From Phytopseudomonas daroniae (lineage in GTDB: Bacteria; Pseudomonadota; Gammaproteobacteria; Pseudomonadales; Pseudomonadaceae), in NCBI RefSeq assembly GCF_004327285.1, contig NZ_QJUI01000006.1, forward strand, positions 186,001 through 250,000: a stretch of DNA of 64,000 nucleotides. Direction: 5' to 3'. The translations under genes and the position numbers were made by a program. The stretch's first letter is position 1. Each line of letters opens with the position of its first letter. This document shows, in pieces, positions 43,214-51,517 of the stretch. The notes below the pieces were generated by a model. The model did not search any database and was not told the DNA's origin. It saw only the letters and a list, made by a program, of their open reading frames with translations.

Positions 43214-43987
43214 ATGGCTGAGGCCCCGCCCGCGCTGGAAATCCGCAATCTGCACAAACGCTATGGCGCCCTCGAAGTGCTCAAAGGCATTTCCCTTACC
43301 GCCCGTGACGGCGACGTGATCTCCATCCTCGGCTCGTCCGGTTCGGGCAAGTCGACCTTCCTGCGCTGCATCAACCTGCTGGAGAATCCCCATCAGGGTC
43401 AGATCATCGTCGCAGGTGAAGAACTCAAGCTGAAAAGCCAGAAAAATGGCGAGCTGGTCGCCGCCGACAGCAGACAGATCAACCGCCTGCGCAGCGAAAT
43501 CGGTTTCGTCTTCCAGAACTTCAACCTCTGGCCACACATGAGCGTGCTCGACAACATCATCGAGGCGCCACGCCGCGTGCTCGGTCAGAGCAAGGCCGAG
43601 GCCACCGCCGTCGCCGAGGCCCTGCTGGCCAAGGTGGGGATTGGCGACAAGCGTCATGCCTATCCCAACCAATTGTCCGGCGGCCAGCAACAGCGTGCCG
43701 CCATCGCCCGTACGCTGGCCATGCAGCCCAAGGTCATCCTGTTCGACGAGCCGACTTCGGCCCTCGACCCGGAAATGGTACAAGAAGTGCTTAATGTGAT
43801 CCGCGCGCTCGCCGATGAAGGCCGAACCATGCTGCTGGTCACCCACGAAATGAATTTCGCCAGGCAGGTCTCCAGTGAAGTGGTGTTCCTGCACCAGGGA
43901 CTGGTGGAAGAACAGGGGTCGCCCGAACAGGTGTTCGATAACCCCAAGTCGGTGCGTTGCAAACAATTCATGTCCAGCAATCGTTAA
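43214..43987 (+). CDS. Polar amino-acid ABC transporter ATP-binding protein
   Basis: A 257-residue ATPase. Walker A is GSSGSGKST, the signature LSGGQQQR, Walker B VILFDEPTSALD and the switch His lies in LLVTHEMNFA. The start is ATG 43214 after AGAGGA. The HisP/GlnQ-like sequence, with the RLRSEIGFVFQNFNLWPHM Q-loop, places it in the polar amino-acid class. It heads an ATPase, binding protein, permease, permease operon; the same order occurs in the Pseudomonas core genome. Confidence 0.93.
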   Translation: MAEAPPALEIRNLHKRYGALEVLKGISLTARDGDVISILGSSGSGKSTFLRCINLLENPHQGQIIVAGEELKLKSQKNGELVAADSRQINRLRSEIGFVFQNFNLWPHMSVLDNIIEAPRRVLGQSKAEATAVAEALLAKVGIGDKRHAYPNQLSGGQQQRAAIARTLAMQPKVILFDEPTSALDPEMVQEVLNVIRALADEGRTMLLVTHEMNFARQVSSEVVFLHQGLVEEQGSPEQVFDNPKSVRCKQFMSSNR

Positions 43988-44004
43988 AAACGGAGCAATC
44001 ACGC

Positions 44005-44757
44005 ATGCATAGCTATAAAAAGATTCTGCTGGCAGCTGCCGCCACTCTGGCTTTCGGCACCAGTGCCGTCGCTGCTGACAAACTGAAGATCGGCACCGAA
44101 GGCGCCTACCCGCCCTTCAACCTCATCGATGCCAGCGGCCAGGTCGGCGGCTTCGACGTGGAAATCGCCCAGGCCTTGTGCGCCAAGATGCAGGCCGAGT
44201 GCCAAGTGGTCACCTCCGACTGGGACGGCATCATCCCGGCCCTGAACGCCAAGAAGTTCGACTTCCTGGTCGCCTCCATGTCGATCACCGAAGAGCGCCA
44301 GCAGGCCGTCGACTTCACCGATCCGTACTACACCAACAAGCTGCAGTTCATCGCGCCGAAAGACAGCGACTTCAAGAGCGACAAGGACAGCCTCAAGGGC
44401 AAGGTGATCGGTGCGCAGCGCGCGACCATCGCCGGCACCTGGCTGGAAGACAACATGGACGGCGTGGTTGACATCAAGCTCTACGACACCCAGGAGAACG
44501 CTTACCTGGATCTGTCCTCGGGTCGTGTCGACGGCGTACTGGCCGACACCTTCGTCAACTGGGAATGGCTCAAGAGCGACGCCGGCAAGAACTTCGAGTT
44601 CAAGGGCGAGCCGGTATTCGACGACGACAAGATCGGCATTGCCGTGCGCAAGGGCGATGCCCTGCGCGAGCGCCTGAATACCGCCCTGGCGGAAATCATC
44701 GCCGACGGCACCTACAAGAAGATCAACGACAAGTACTTCCCGTTCAGCATCTACTAA
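44005..44757 (+). CDS. Amino-acid ABC transporter periplasmic binding protein
   Basis: A 250-residue secreted protein; signal peptide about 1-23 (ending VAA), then KLKIGTEGAYPPFNLIDASG, the typical start of lysine/arginine/ornithine/histidine-binding proteins. The sequence MSITEERQQAVDFTDPYY is the family's conserved hinge and binding region. The start at 44005 follows GGAG by about eight bases. It is the ligand-delivering subunit for the two permeases downstream. The ligand is likely a basic amino acid, which cannot be proved from sequence. Confidence 0.92.
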   Translation: MHSYKKILLAAAATLAFGTSAVAADKLKIGTEGAYPPFNLIDASGQVGGFDVEIAQALCAKMQAECQVVTSDWDGIIPALNAKKFDFLVASMSITEERQQAVDFTDPYYTNKLQFIAPKDSDFKSDKDSLKGKVIGAQRATIAGTWLEDNMDGVVDIKLYDTQENAYLDLSSGRVDGVLADTFVNWEWLKSDAGKNFEFKGEPVFDDDKIGIAVRKGDALRERLNTALAEIIADGTYKKINDKYFPFSIY

Positions 44758-44764
44758 GCAGCCT

Positions 44765-44791
44765 GCCCGCACCGCCTCTGGCGGTGCGGGC
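44765..44791 (+). promoter_or_regulatory. Intercistronic hairpin after the binding-protein gene
   Basis: A perfect 12-bp GC-rich stem, GCCCGCACCGCC (44765-44776) with GGCGGTGCGGGC (44780-44791), has a three-base loop and no following T-run. Placed between the binding-protein and permease genes, it probably stabilises the upstream message so that the binding protein is made in excess. Confidence 0.65.
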
Positions 44792-44803
44792 GCTTGAGTT
44801 TCC

Positions 44804-45499
44804 ATGAATTTCGACCTTTCCGGATTCGGCCCGGCCCTGGCCGCCGGCACCCTGATGACCGTCCAGCTGGCGCTGACCGCGCTGTGCCTCGGTCTGGTGC
44901 TCGGCCTGCTCGGCGCCCTTGCCAAGACATCGCCCTACAAGCCGCTGCAATGGCTTGGCGGCACCTATTCGACCATCGTGCGCGGGATTCCCGAACTGCT
45001 CTGGGTTCTGCTCATCTATTTCGGCACCGTCGGCCTGATGCGCAGCCTGGCCGATCTGCTCGGTATCGACAGCCTTGAACTGTCGCCATTCGCCGCCGGC
45101 GTCATCGCCCTGGGCATCTGCTTCGGCGCCTACGCCACCGAGGTGTTTCGCGGCGCCATCCTGGCCATTCCCAGGGGCCACCGTGAAGCCGGCCAGGCGT
45201 TGGGCCTGTCCAAGCCGCGGATCTTCTGGCGCCTGATCATGCCGCAGATGTGGCGCATCGCCCTGCCCGGCCTGGGCAACCTGTTCATGATCCTGATGAA
45301 GGACACCGCCCTGGTCTCGGTGATCGGCCTCAACGAGTTGATGCGCCGCTCGCAGATCGCCGTGACCGCCAGCAAGGAACCCTTCACCTTCTACCTCGTC
45401 GCCGCGTTCATCTACCTCGGCCTGACCATTCTCGCCATGATCGGCCTGCACTTCCTCGAGAAGCGCGCCAGCCGCGGCTTCATCAGGAGTGCGGCATGA
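44804..45499 (+). CDS. Amino-acid ABC transporter permease (first)
   Basis: A 231-residue HisQ/ArtQ-like permease with about five membrane segments. The EAA-type loop reads EAGQALGLSKPRIFWRLIMP, the contact site for the ATPase. The N-terminal SGFGPALAAGTLMTVQLALT is characteristic. Its stop overlaps the start of the second permease gene (ATGA), which implies equal production of the heterodimer. Confidence 0.93.
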   Translation: MNFDLSGFGPALAAGTLMTVQLALTALCLGLVLGLLGALAKTSPYKPLQWLGGTYSTIVRGIPELLWVLLIYFGTVGLMRSLADLLGIDSLELSPFAAGVIALGICFGAYATEVFRGAILAIPRGHREAGQALGLSKPRIFWRLIMPQMWRIALPGLGNLFMILMKDTALVSVIGLNELMRRSQIAVTASKEPFTFYLVAAFIYLGLTILAMIGLHFLEKRASRGFIRSAA

Positions 45500-46185
45500 A
45501 CTGGGACGTCATCATCAAATGGCTGCCGCGCCTGGCCGACGGTGCCCTGCTGACCCTCGAATTGGTCGCCGTCGCCGTCATCGCCGGTCTGATCCTGGCC
45601 CTGCCCATGGGCATCGCCCGTGCCTCGCGGCACTGGTACGTGCGCGCCCTGCCCTACGGCTACATCTTCTTCTTCCGCGGCACGCCGCTGCTGGTGCAGC
45701 TGTTTCTGGTCTACTACGGCCTGGCCCAGTTCGACGCGGTGCGCCAGGGGCCGCTGTGGCCCTACCTGCGCGACCCGTACTGGTGCGCGGTGATCACCAT
45801 GACCCTGCACACCACCGCCTATATCGCCGAGATCCTGCGCGGCGCGATCCAGGCCGTGCCGCCAGGCGAGATCGAGGCCGCACGCGCCCTGGGCATGTCG
45901 CGCGCGCAATCGATGCTGCATATCGTGCTACCACGCGCCGCACGTATCGGCCTGCCGGCCTACAGCAACGAGGTGATCCTGATGCTCAAGGCCAGCGCCC
46001 TGGCCAGCACCGTGACCCTGCTGGAACTCACCGGCATGGCCCGCACCATGAACGCCCGCACCTACCTGCCGGTGGAAGGCTTCTTCGCTGCCGGGGTGTT
46101 CTACCTGCTGATCACCTTCGTACTGATCAACGCCTTCAAACTATTGGAACGCTGGCTGCGCGTCGACGCCTGCCAGGGCCGTTGA
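45496..46185 (+). CDS. Amino-acid ABC transporter permease (second)
   Basis: A 229-residue HisM/ArtM-like permease, starting at ATG 45496, four bases before the first permease ends. The EAA loop is EIEAARALGMSRAQSMLHIV, and the FFFRGTPLLVQLFLVYYGL segment is typical of the polar amino-acid class. Together with the preceding gene it forms the membrane channel. The long open frame upstream in the same phase is not coding. Confidence 0.92.
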   Translation: MNWDVIIKWLPRLADGALLTLELVAVAVIAGLILALPMGIARASRHWYVRALPYGYIFFFRGTPLLVQLFLVYYGLAQFDAVRQGPLWPYLRDPYWCAVITMTLHTTAYIAEILRGAIQAVPPGEIEAARALGMSRAQSMLHIVLPRAARIGLPAYSNEVILMLKASALASTVTLLELTGMARTMNARTYLPVEGFFAAGVFYLLITFVLINAFKLLERWLRVDACQGR

Positions 46186-46218
46186 AGTGACGGGGCCAGT
46201 GCCCCGTCGCCTTTCGCC

Positions 46219-47448
46219 ATGACCTCATCCCAACCTCTCCAGCCGCTCAGTGGCGATGCCTTGCTCCAGCGCTTCCAGGCGCTGGACGCCTGTCTCTGCG
46301 CGCACCAGGCACTGTGGAAACCGCGGCCCTTCACCCATCAGGTGCTGCCCTGGGAAAGCCAATACCCCGAGCTGGGCAACTGGCTGCGCGGTCGTACGCT
46401 TGAAGAAGCCGAAGCCGCCCACAATCAGCCAACGGCCCTGCAGGCCGCGCCTGCCCCCTTCCCAGAGCTGGCCGCCCAGGCTGCATTGCTGAATGAAGTT
46501 GGCGACCTGCCCCAACGCGAATCTCACGCGTTGCCGCCGCGATTTTCAGTGGATGTACCGGGCCGCAAATGGCAGCAGATACGCGCCTTCACCGACAGCC
46601 TGCAATTCCATCAGGCTCCGCAGCACTGGCTGGACTGGTGCGCAGGCAAGGGCCACCTCGGCCGGGTGCTCGCCCACAACGGACAGGCGCTGACCTGCCT
46701 GGAATACGATCCCGCCCTGGTCGCCAGCGGCAGCGACTTGAGCCAACGCCTGGGGATAACTGCGCAGCACATCGGGCAGGACGTGCTCGCCAGCAATGCC
46801 GCTGAACAGATACTCGCAGAGCACAGCCCGGTAGCCCTGCACGCCTGCGGCGACTTGCACGTACGCCTGATGCAGCTGGCCAGCACAGCGGGTTGTCAGC
46901 AGTTGGCCATCGCGCCCTGCTGCTACAACCGTACCGCTACCACCACCTACCAGGCGTTATCCACAGCAGCCCTCGGCTCACGCCTCAGCCTGTCGCTGGA
47001 TGACCTGGGCCTGCCAATGAGCGAAACGGTCACCGCCGGCAACCGCGTGCGCCAGCAGCGCGACCACTCCATGGCCTGGCGCCTGGCCTTCGATCTGCTG
47101 CAGCGCGAGTTGAGAGGCGTGGATGAATACCTGCCGACTCCATCGCTGCCACCGGCCTGGCTGAAGAAAAGCTTCGCCGATTATTGTCGTGCCCTGGCCG
47201 AGCTGAGAGGTTTGCCGCCGCCTGGCGAGCGTGACTGGTCAAGCCTCGAAACAGCCGGCTGGCAGCGCCTGGCCGAAGTGCGCAACCTGGAATTGCTGCG
47301 CGGCCTGTTCCGCCGCCCACTGGAACTCTGGCTGGTGCTCGACCGCGCGCTCTACCTGCAGGAACAGGATTTCGATGTGCGCCTCGGCCAGTTCTGCCCC
47401 ACGCACCTCACGCCACGCAACCTGCTGTTGCTTGCCGAGCGCGCCTGA
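46219..47448 (+). CDS. Class I SAM-dependent methyltransferase (Methyltransf_32-like)
   Basis: A 409-residue protein. The SAM-binding glycine-rich stretch is WLDWCAGKGHLGRVLAHNG, followed by LHACGDLHVRLM and the AIAPCCYNR motif that marks a family of putative RNA methyltransferases (PF13679-like, from memory). An N-terminal region of about 110 residues has no recognised domain. It begins 33 bases after the ABC operon and may be read through from it. A substrate has not been established; transfer RNA is plausible. Confidence 0.82.
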   Translation: MTSSQPLQPLSGDALLQRFQALDACLCAHQALWKPRPFTHQVLPWESQYPELGNWLRGRTLEEAEAAHNQPTALQAAPAPFPELAAQAALLNEVGDLPQRESHALPPRFSVDVPGRKWQQIRAFTDSLQFHQAPQHWLDWCAGKGHLGRVLAHNGQALTCLEYDPALVASGSDLSQRLGITAQHIGQDVLASNAAEQILAEHSPVALHACGDLHVRLMQLASTAGCQQLAIAPCCYNRTATTTYQALSTAALGSRLSLSLDDLGLPMSETVTAGNRVRQQRDHSMAWRLAFDLLQRELRGVDEYLPTPSLPPAWLKKSFADYCRALAELRGLPPPGERDWSSLETAGWQRLAEVRNLELLRGLFRRPLELWLVLDRALYLQEQDFDVRLGQFCPTHLTPRNLLLLAERA

Positions 47449-47739
47449 GTTGCGCACACAATCTGTGGATAACTCTGTTAACAGATTCTGAGCAAGCGCC
47501 GCCAAGCCCCCTCCCGCAAGGCTCAACGGCAGCTGATCATTTTTTGTTCACAAATAAAATTCATATAAAACAGTCGCTTGCAAAATATGTGAAGCGCTGC
47601 GTAGAAAATAACTAAAACGGCTTAGCCGCCCTGCATTTGTGCATAAGCCGCGCCAGAGCGCCTCAAAAAGGGCAGCAAAAAACCTGCCGTAACCGGCTTT
47701 ACTCATGCAAACGAATGGATATAATGGCGGCCCTCAAAT
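47449..47739. other. AT-rich spacer before tRNA-Thr
   Basis: About 290 bases, clearly richer in A+T than surroundings, with a DnaA-box-like TGTGGATAA at 47464-47472 and runs such as TTTTTTGTTCACAAATAAAA. No gene. The tRNA promoter is at its right end: TTTACT (47698-47703) and a perfect TATAAT (47720-47725), 16 bases apart. Confidence 0.55.
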
Positions 47740-47815
<76 letters not shown>

Positions 47816-47831
47816 TATGAAACAACGACTT

Positions 47832-47857
47832 AGGCTCACCGCAAGGTGGGCCTTTTT
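47832..47857 (+). terminator. Terminator of tRNA-Thr
   Basis: AGGCTCACC (47832-47840), loop GCAA and GGTGGGCCT (47845-47853), with one G-T type pair, followed by TTTTT. Confidence 0.85.
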
Positions 47858-48090
47858 CGTTATGGGATTTTGGTCATCTCCTCTTTCCCTGATCTTGCGC
47901 TTCTCCAAGATCAGATGGCCAGACGCCAAGCATCCTTACAGCCATGCAGGGTGAGAGCTAGATCAAACGGCCTCGCCATTCCTCTATCGGCGAATTGGCG
48001 CGGTTGGGTACCGGTACAGGTGATCCATGAAGGCATATCGAGTAGCCTTGCGGATCTTTTTGGTTGGATCGGTCGGTAGGGAGTCGAGCA

Positions 48091-48747
48091 TTGAGTCACA
48101 AGAGCAAAGCGATCCTCTGGGCCGGTATGGGCCTAAGCCTGTTGCTGTCGGTTGTCGTGCTTCGTCTGTTTTCTGTCTGGGCGACGACGCTTCCGCTGGA
48201 CGTGCCGGTTCGGCTCGACGAGGGAGCCACCCTGGATTTACCGGTCAAGGCCCGAACGCTTGAGTTCGATACGCTGGCGGTAGTGTTTTCCACCGGTGAG
48301 CTGCCGCTGTATACCGTGCGCAAGTTGTCCGGCGGGCCGATCTGGGAAAACGAACAGTGGGTCGAATACCCACCAGCACCGATGACATTGGGCTGGAAGC
48401 TGCTGACGCCGGCAGGTGAGTTGTTGTCCGCAGGGCAGGGAGACATAGGCCAGGAACTCACCAGCTATGGCAGCGACGAGATCACTCGCGCCGTGGCGCG
48501 CATTCCGATGGAGCCCGGGGACTATCGTCTTCAGGTGACCGCACTGACACCTGATGCGCGCTTTGCCGAAGTGGCCACTCGGCTGGTGTTCGTGGCGCAA
48601 GGCAAAGGCGAGACCTGGCAATCGGGCGTCGCATGGTGGGGTTCGATAATCTCGGGCGTGCTGCTGATCCCGCTGATGGTCATCTGCGGATTATTGACCC
48701 TCCACCACTTCACGCGCTGGCGTTACGGAGCACCAGCCGCGGATTGA
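48091..48747 (+). CDS. Hypothetical membrane-anchored protein, 218 aa
   Basis: The likely start is TTG at 48091, seven bases after GGGAG; no ATG fits. One N-terminal membrane segment (AGMGLSLLLSVVVLRLFSVW) and one C-terminal segment (WGSIISGVLLIPLMVICGLL) flank a periplasmic domain of about 145 residues, rich in beta pattern (RLVFVAQGKG, GDYRLQVTALTPD). No known family recognised; the double anchor and beta domain suggest a role in the envelope. A stand-alone gene; the region to the right contains decayed sequence. Confidence 0.65.
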   Translation: MSHKSKAILWAGMGLSLLLSVVVLRLFSVWATTLPLDVPVRLDEGATLDLPVKARTLEFDTLAVVFSTGELPLYTVRKLSGGPIWENEQWVEYPPAPMTLGWKLLTPAGELLSAGQGDIGQELTSYGSDEITRAVARIPMEPGDYRLQVTALTPDARFAEVATRLVFVAQGKGETWQSGVAWWGSIISGVLLIPLMVICGLLTLHHFTRWRYGAPAAD

Positions 48748-48783
48748 ATATCGAGCGAGCCAATGTGCCGGATCGCCTTCGGC

Positions 48784-48912
48784 TTACACACGATAGCGAT
48801 CCAGCAATGCCTCGGTGGGATGGCAGAACAGAGAGCCAATGCCGAGCATGCCGATATGCACACCCTCGCACACCAATTCCTCTTGAAGGCATTGCAGATA
48901 ACTGCGCGATGC
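48784..48912 (-). pseudogene. Remnant of a short-chain dehydrogenase C-terminal part
   Basis: A minus-strand frame ending at 48784 reads SYLQCLQEELVCEGVHIGML then GIGSLFCHPTEALLDRYRV. This resembles the segment after the YxxxK motif of short-chain dehydrogenases (SYxxSLxxELxxxGVHVGxLxIGxL). No Tyr-x3-Lys or nucleotide fold remains. I regard it as a fossil. Confidence is limited, as only about 45 residues are available. Confidence 0.4.
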
Positions 48913-49051
48913 TGCCGCAGGGCCTGTGTCACACAGGCTCGATACTCCTGTGGTTTCAGCCGCTGCGGTCTGGCAGATCGAAAATACGCGCAGAAGAGCA
49001 AATGAGCGCTGAGGATGAAGCCGCATGGCAGCCATTAAAGGAAGTATTAGC

Positions 49052-49363
49052 GTGTCAGCAATCTGGAAGCCAAAGCATCGCGGGCTGCTCATGACCGTCG
49101 TTCTCGTTCTGCCTGCGTGCTCGGCGATCGGCCCGTTTTCGGAATATGAAAAGAGTCTGATCAACAGGCCAATACCCAAGGACGTAACTCAGGCAAAACT
49201 GGAGTGTAATATCCGCCGAGCGCACTACGACATGCTGCTGTTCACCATCAAGCAGCGAGACGAAAACGGATGGGATGACGACGCCGAAAAGGACGTGATG
49301 ATCTCGGACGCCTGGGCGGATTATCACCGCGCCAGGCGGATAGGGTGTAGCGGATGGGAGTGA
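49052..49363 (+). CDS. Hypothetical lipoprotein, 103 aa
   Basis: The GTG at 49052 is chosen because AAAGGAAG lies seven bases upstream; an ATG nine codons earlier is an alternative. A short positive N-terminus, a hydrophobic stretch (GLLMTVVLVL) and the lipobox-like LPAC give a lipoprotein signal. The mature part is acidic and helical with two further cysteines (ECNIRRAHYDML and RRIGCSGWE). No family recognised. Expected location: outer-membrane or inner-membrane periplasmic face. Confidence 0.6.
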   Translation: MSAIWKPKHRGLLMTVVLVLPACSAIGPFSEYEKSLINRPIPKDVTQAKLECNIRRAHYDMLLFTIKQRDENGWDDDAEKDVMISDAWADYHRARRIGCSGWE

Positions 49364-49457
49364 TGGAAAACGCCCCCTGGAAGGGTGCCGCCTACCACCC
49401 CACATTCACGACGATGCCAGCGCCTCGCCTCAGCTGCCACAACCCGGGGAAAATACG

Positions 49458-49943
49458 ATGAAGACGTCACAGCGCGGATCTGGCCACCTGTTCAGCCTGA
49501 TAGTCATCGCGCTCATTGTGTGGGGTGGTTACGTAACCTTCTACGTGCCGTACGAACACAGAAAATCGATGGATGAGTTCCGCGGCAAACCGCCTGCGGT
49601 GAGCCCGGCGAAACTGGCGATAGTCGAGGCGTACAAGCCAAAGCCGCCCCCAGCCCAACTGCCTCGCGGGCTGTACACCGGTACAGCGGAGCAAGACGGT
49701 TACCCGATGAGTATCAGCTTCGATTTCGGCGAGGATCAGGTCATTACCAAGAAGGCCTACATCAAGAACTATGAGTTCACTGGCTCAGCGGTTTATGAAT
49801 TCGTTGGCTCGGTGATGACCTTCAGGAACGTGAAGGGCGACGCCGTTCTTTTTGCAGAGTCTGGCGAGCCGATTGACGTGATCAGCCCAACCGAAATCCA
49901 TGTGCCAGGGCCTGATACGACACTGGTGCTGACGCAGAAGTGA
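49458..49943 (+). CDS. Hypothetical membrane-anchored protein, 161 aa
   Basis: ATG at 49458 follows GGGGA. One N-terminal membrane segment (LFSLIVIALIVWGGYVTFYV) precedes a Pro-rich linker (AYKPKPPPAQLPRG) and a C-terminal beta-type domain (TAEQDGYPMSISFDFGEDQV). No known family recognised. Size and layout suggest a small periplasmic sensor or chaperone-like protein. It ends before a strong bidirectional terminator that separates it from the broken cyoB. Confidence 0.65.
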   Translation: MKTSQRGSGHLFSLIVIALIVWGGYVTFYVPYEHRKSMDEFRGKPPAVSPAKLAIVEAYKPKPPPAQLPRGLYTGTAEQDGYPMSISFDFGEDQVITKKAYIKNYEFTGSAVYEFVGSVMTFRNVKGDAVLFAESGEPIDVISPTEIHVPGPDTTLVLTQK

Positions 49944-50020
49944 ACGCGCCTGCACGCATACGGGTACAGCTTCTGAGTTGCCTCGGCGCAGGGACGCGCC
50001 GCGCAGTCAGTAATCAGAAA

Positions 50021-50051
50021 GGGGACAGCTTCAACATCTGTCCCCTTTTTT
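50021..50051. terminator. Bidirectional terminator
   Basis: GGGGACAG (50021-50028) pairs with CTGTCCCC (50038-50045). An A-run on the left and a seven-T run on the right let it work for the plus-strand hypothetical gene and for the minus-strand cyoB remnant. Confidence 0.8.
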
Positions 50052-50087
50052 GCCTGCTGGTTTGTCAGTTATCCCTTCCCTGAAGCA

Positions 50088-51106
50088 TCAGGCCCGCCCG
50101 GCCGCCTCTATTCGCGCGATCTCGTCGGGTTGCACGTAGTAGTCGGTGTCTTCGTCGTAGCTGCGCACGATGAAGCAGGCGACGCTGGCCACGAAGGTCA
50201 CGCCCACCAGCCACCAGATGTGCCAGATCAGAGCGAAGCACATCAGGGTCATGAACGCCGCGGCGATCAGGCCGATGCCGGTGTTGCGCGGTATGTGGAT
50301 GGGCCGGAACGTGGTCGGGGCAGGCTTGAGGCCGTCGCGTTTCATTTCGTGGAATTCGTCGATGCGGTCGCCACGCGGGGTCACGGCGAAGTTGTAGAAC
50401 GACGGCGGCGACGCGGTCGACCATTCCAGGGTGCGGGCATTCCAGGGGTCGCCGGTGTGGTCGGCCAGTTCCTTGCGCTTGATGATCGACACGGCGAACT
50501 GAATCAGCGTGCAGGCGATGCCCAGGCCGATCAGCACCGCACCGATCACGGCCACGTTCAGGTAGGGCTCCCACTCCGGGTTGGTGGTGCTGTTTAGGCG
50601 CCGGGTCATGCCCATGAAACCCAGAATATAGAGCGGCATGAAGGCCAGGTAGAAACCGCTGATCCAGAACCAGAAGGACGCCTTGCCCCAGCCTTCGTGC
50701 AGCTTGAAGCCGAACACTTTCGGGAACCAGAAGGTGATGCCGGCCATGTAACCGAACACCGCGCCACCAATGATCACGTTATGGAAGTGCGCCACCAGGA
50801 ACAGGCTGTTGTGCAGCAGGAAGTCGGCCGCCCGGCACCGCCAGGGCCACGGTGAGAATCGGGAAGGCCGCGACGATGATCACGCTGGTACAGAAGATCG
50901 TCCAGGTGAAGATCGGCATCCTGAACATCGTCATGCCCGGCGCACGCATCTTGAGGATGGTGACCAGGAAGTTGACCCCGGTGAGCAGCGTGCCCAGGCC
51001 GGAGAGCTGCAGGCTCCAGATGTAGTAATCGACGCCGACCCCAGGGCTGTATTCGATACCCGACAGCGGCGGATAGGCCACCCAGCCGGTCATCGCGAAC
51101 TCGCCG
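50088..51106 (-). pseudogene. cyoB: Cytochrome bo3 ubiquinol oxidase subunit I remnant
   Basis: Two pieces of CyoB in different frames. The 5' piece (about 51106 to 50835) covers [20 protein letters not shown] to [12 protein letters not shown]; the 3' piece (from about 50830 to 50088) covers [20 protein letters not shown] to the natural C-terminus [18 protein letters not shown]. Compared with a normal protein of about 660 residues, the first 125 or so residues and about 165 central residues, including several haem and copper ligands, are missing, and an extra G shifts the frame at the junction. It cannot work as an oxidase. No other cyo gene is present on either side. Confidence 0.85.
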
Positions 51107-51453
51107 ACTACCTGCAGCACGGCGGTTATGACCGCCATCTGCGCAAACTGCGCCATCACCTGGAAACCCAGCAGGCATCGATGCTGGCCTCGGCAGCGCG
51201 GCACTTTCCGGCCGACACGCGGGTAACCCGGCCGAGCGGCGGCTATTTTCTCTGGTTCGAATTCGCCCAGCGGGTGGATGCGCTGCAGCTGTTCCGCCTG
51301 GCGCTGGCTCAGGGCATCAGCCTGGCGCCTGGGCCAATCTTTTCGGCAACGCGCGGCTTCGGCCATTGCGCACGGCTCAACCATGGCCACCCGTGGAGCG
51401 CGCAATGCGAGCAGGCCATGGCAACCCTGGGGCGAATCATCGATTCATTCTGA
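51097..51453 (+). pseudogene. MocR-type (GntR-aminotransferase) regulator C-terminal remnant
   Basis: The plus-strand frame reads [20 protein letters not shown] then [36 protein letters not shown] and [20 protein letters not shown] to a stop at 51453. This is the end of the PLP-binding aminotransferase domain of MocR-like regulators, about 118 residues. The DNA-binding domain and the lysine-containing PLP site are lost. Its 5' end meets the truncated 5' end of cyoB, sharing the ten bases at 51097-51106. Confidence 0.75.
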
Positions 51454-51517
51454 GGGCGTTGCGGAAGCGGAGGGGCAGAGGCAGGTGCTCATCACGTGCG
51501 CGATGAGCACCGCGGGG

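Noticed and set aside
49025..49051. ATG at 49025 as start of the lipoprotein gene
   Set aside because: It lacks a good ribosome site at the right distance, whereas GTG 49052 has AAAGGAAG seven bases upstream and yields a compact lipoprotein signal. The ATG remains possible.
50770..51453. A 227-codon plus-strand gene over the whole cyoB 5' piece
   Set aside because: Only the last 118 codons (from about 51097) match MocR proteins. The rest is antisense of cyoB, so the frame is a chance extension of a truncated gene.
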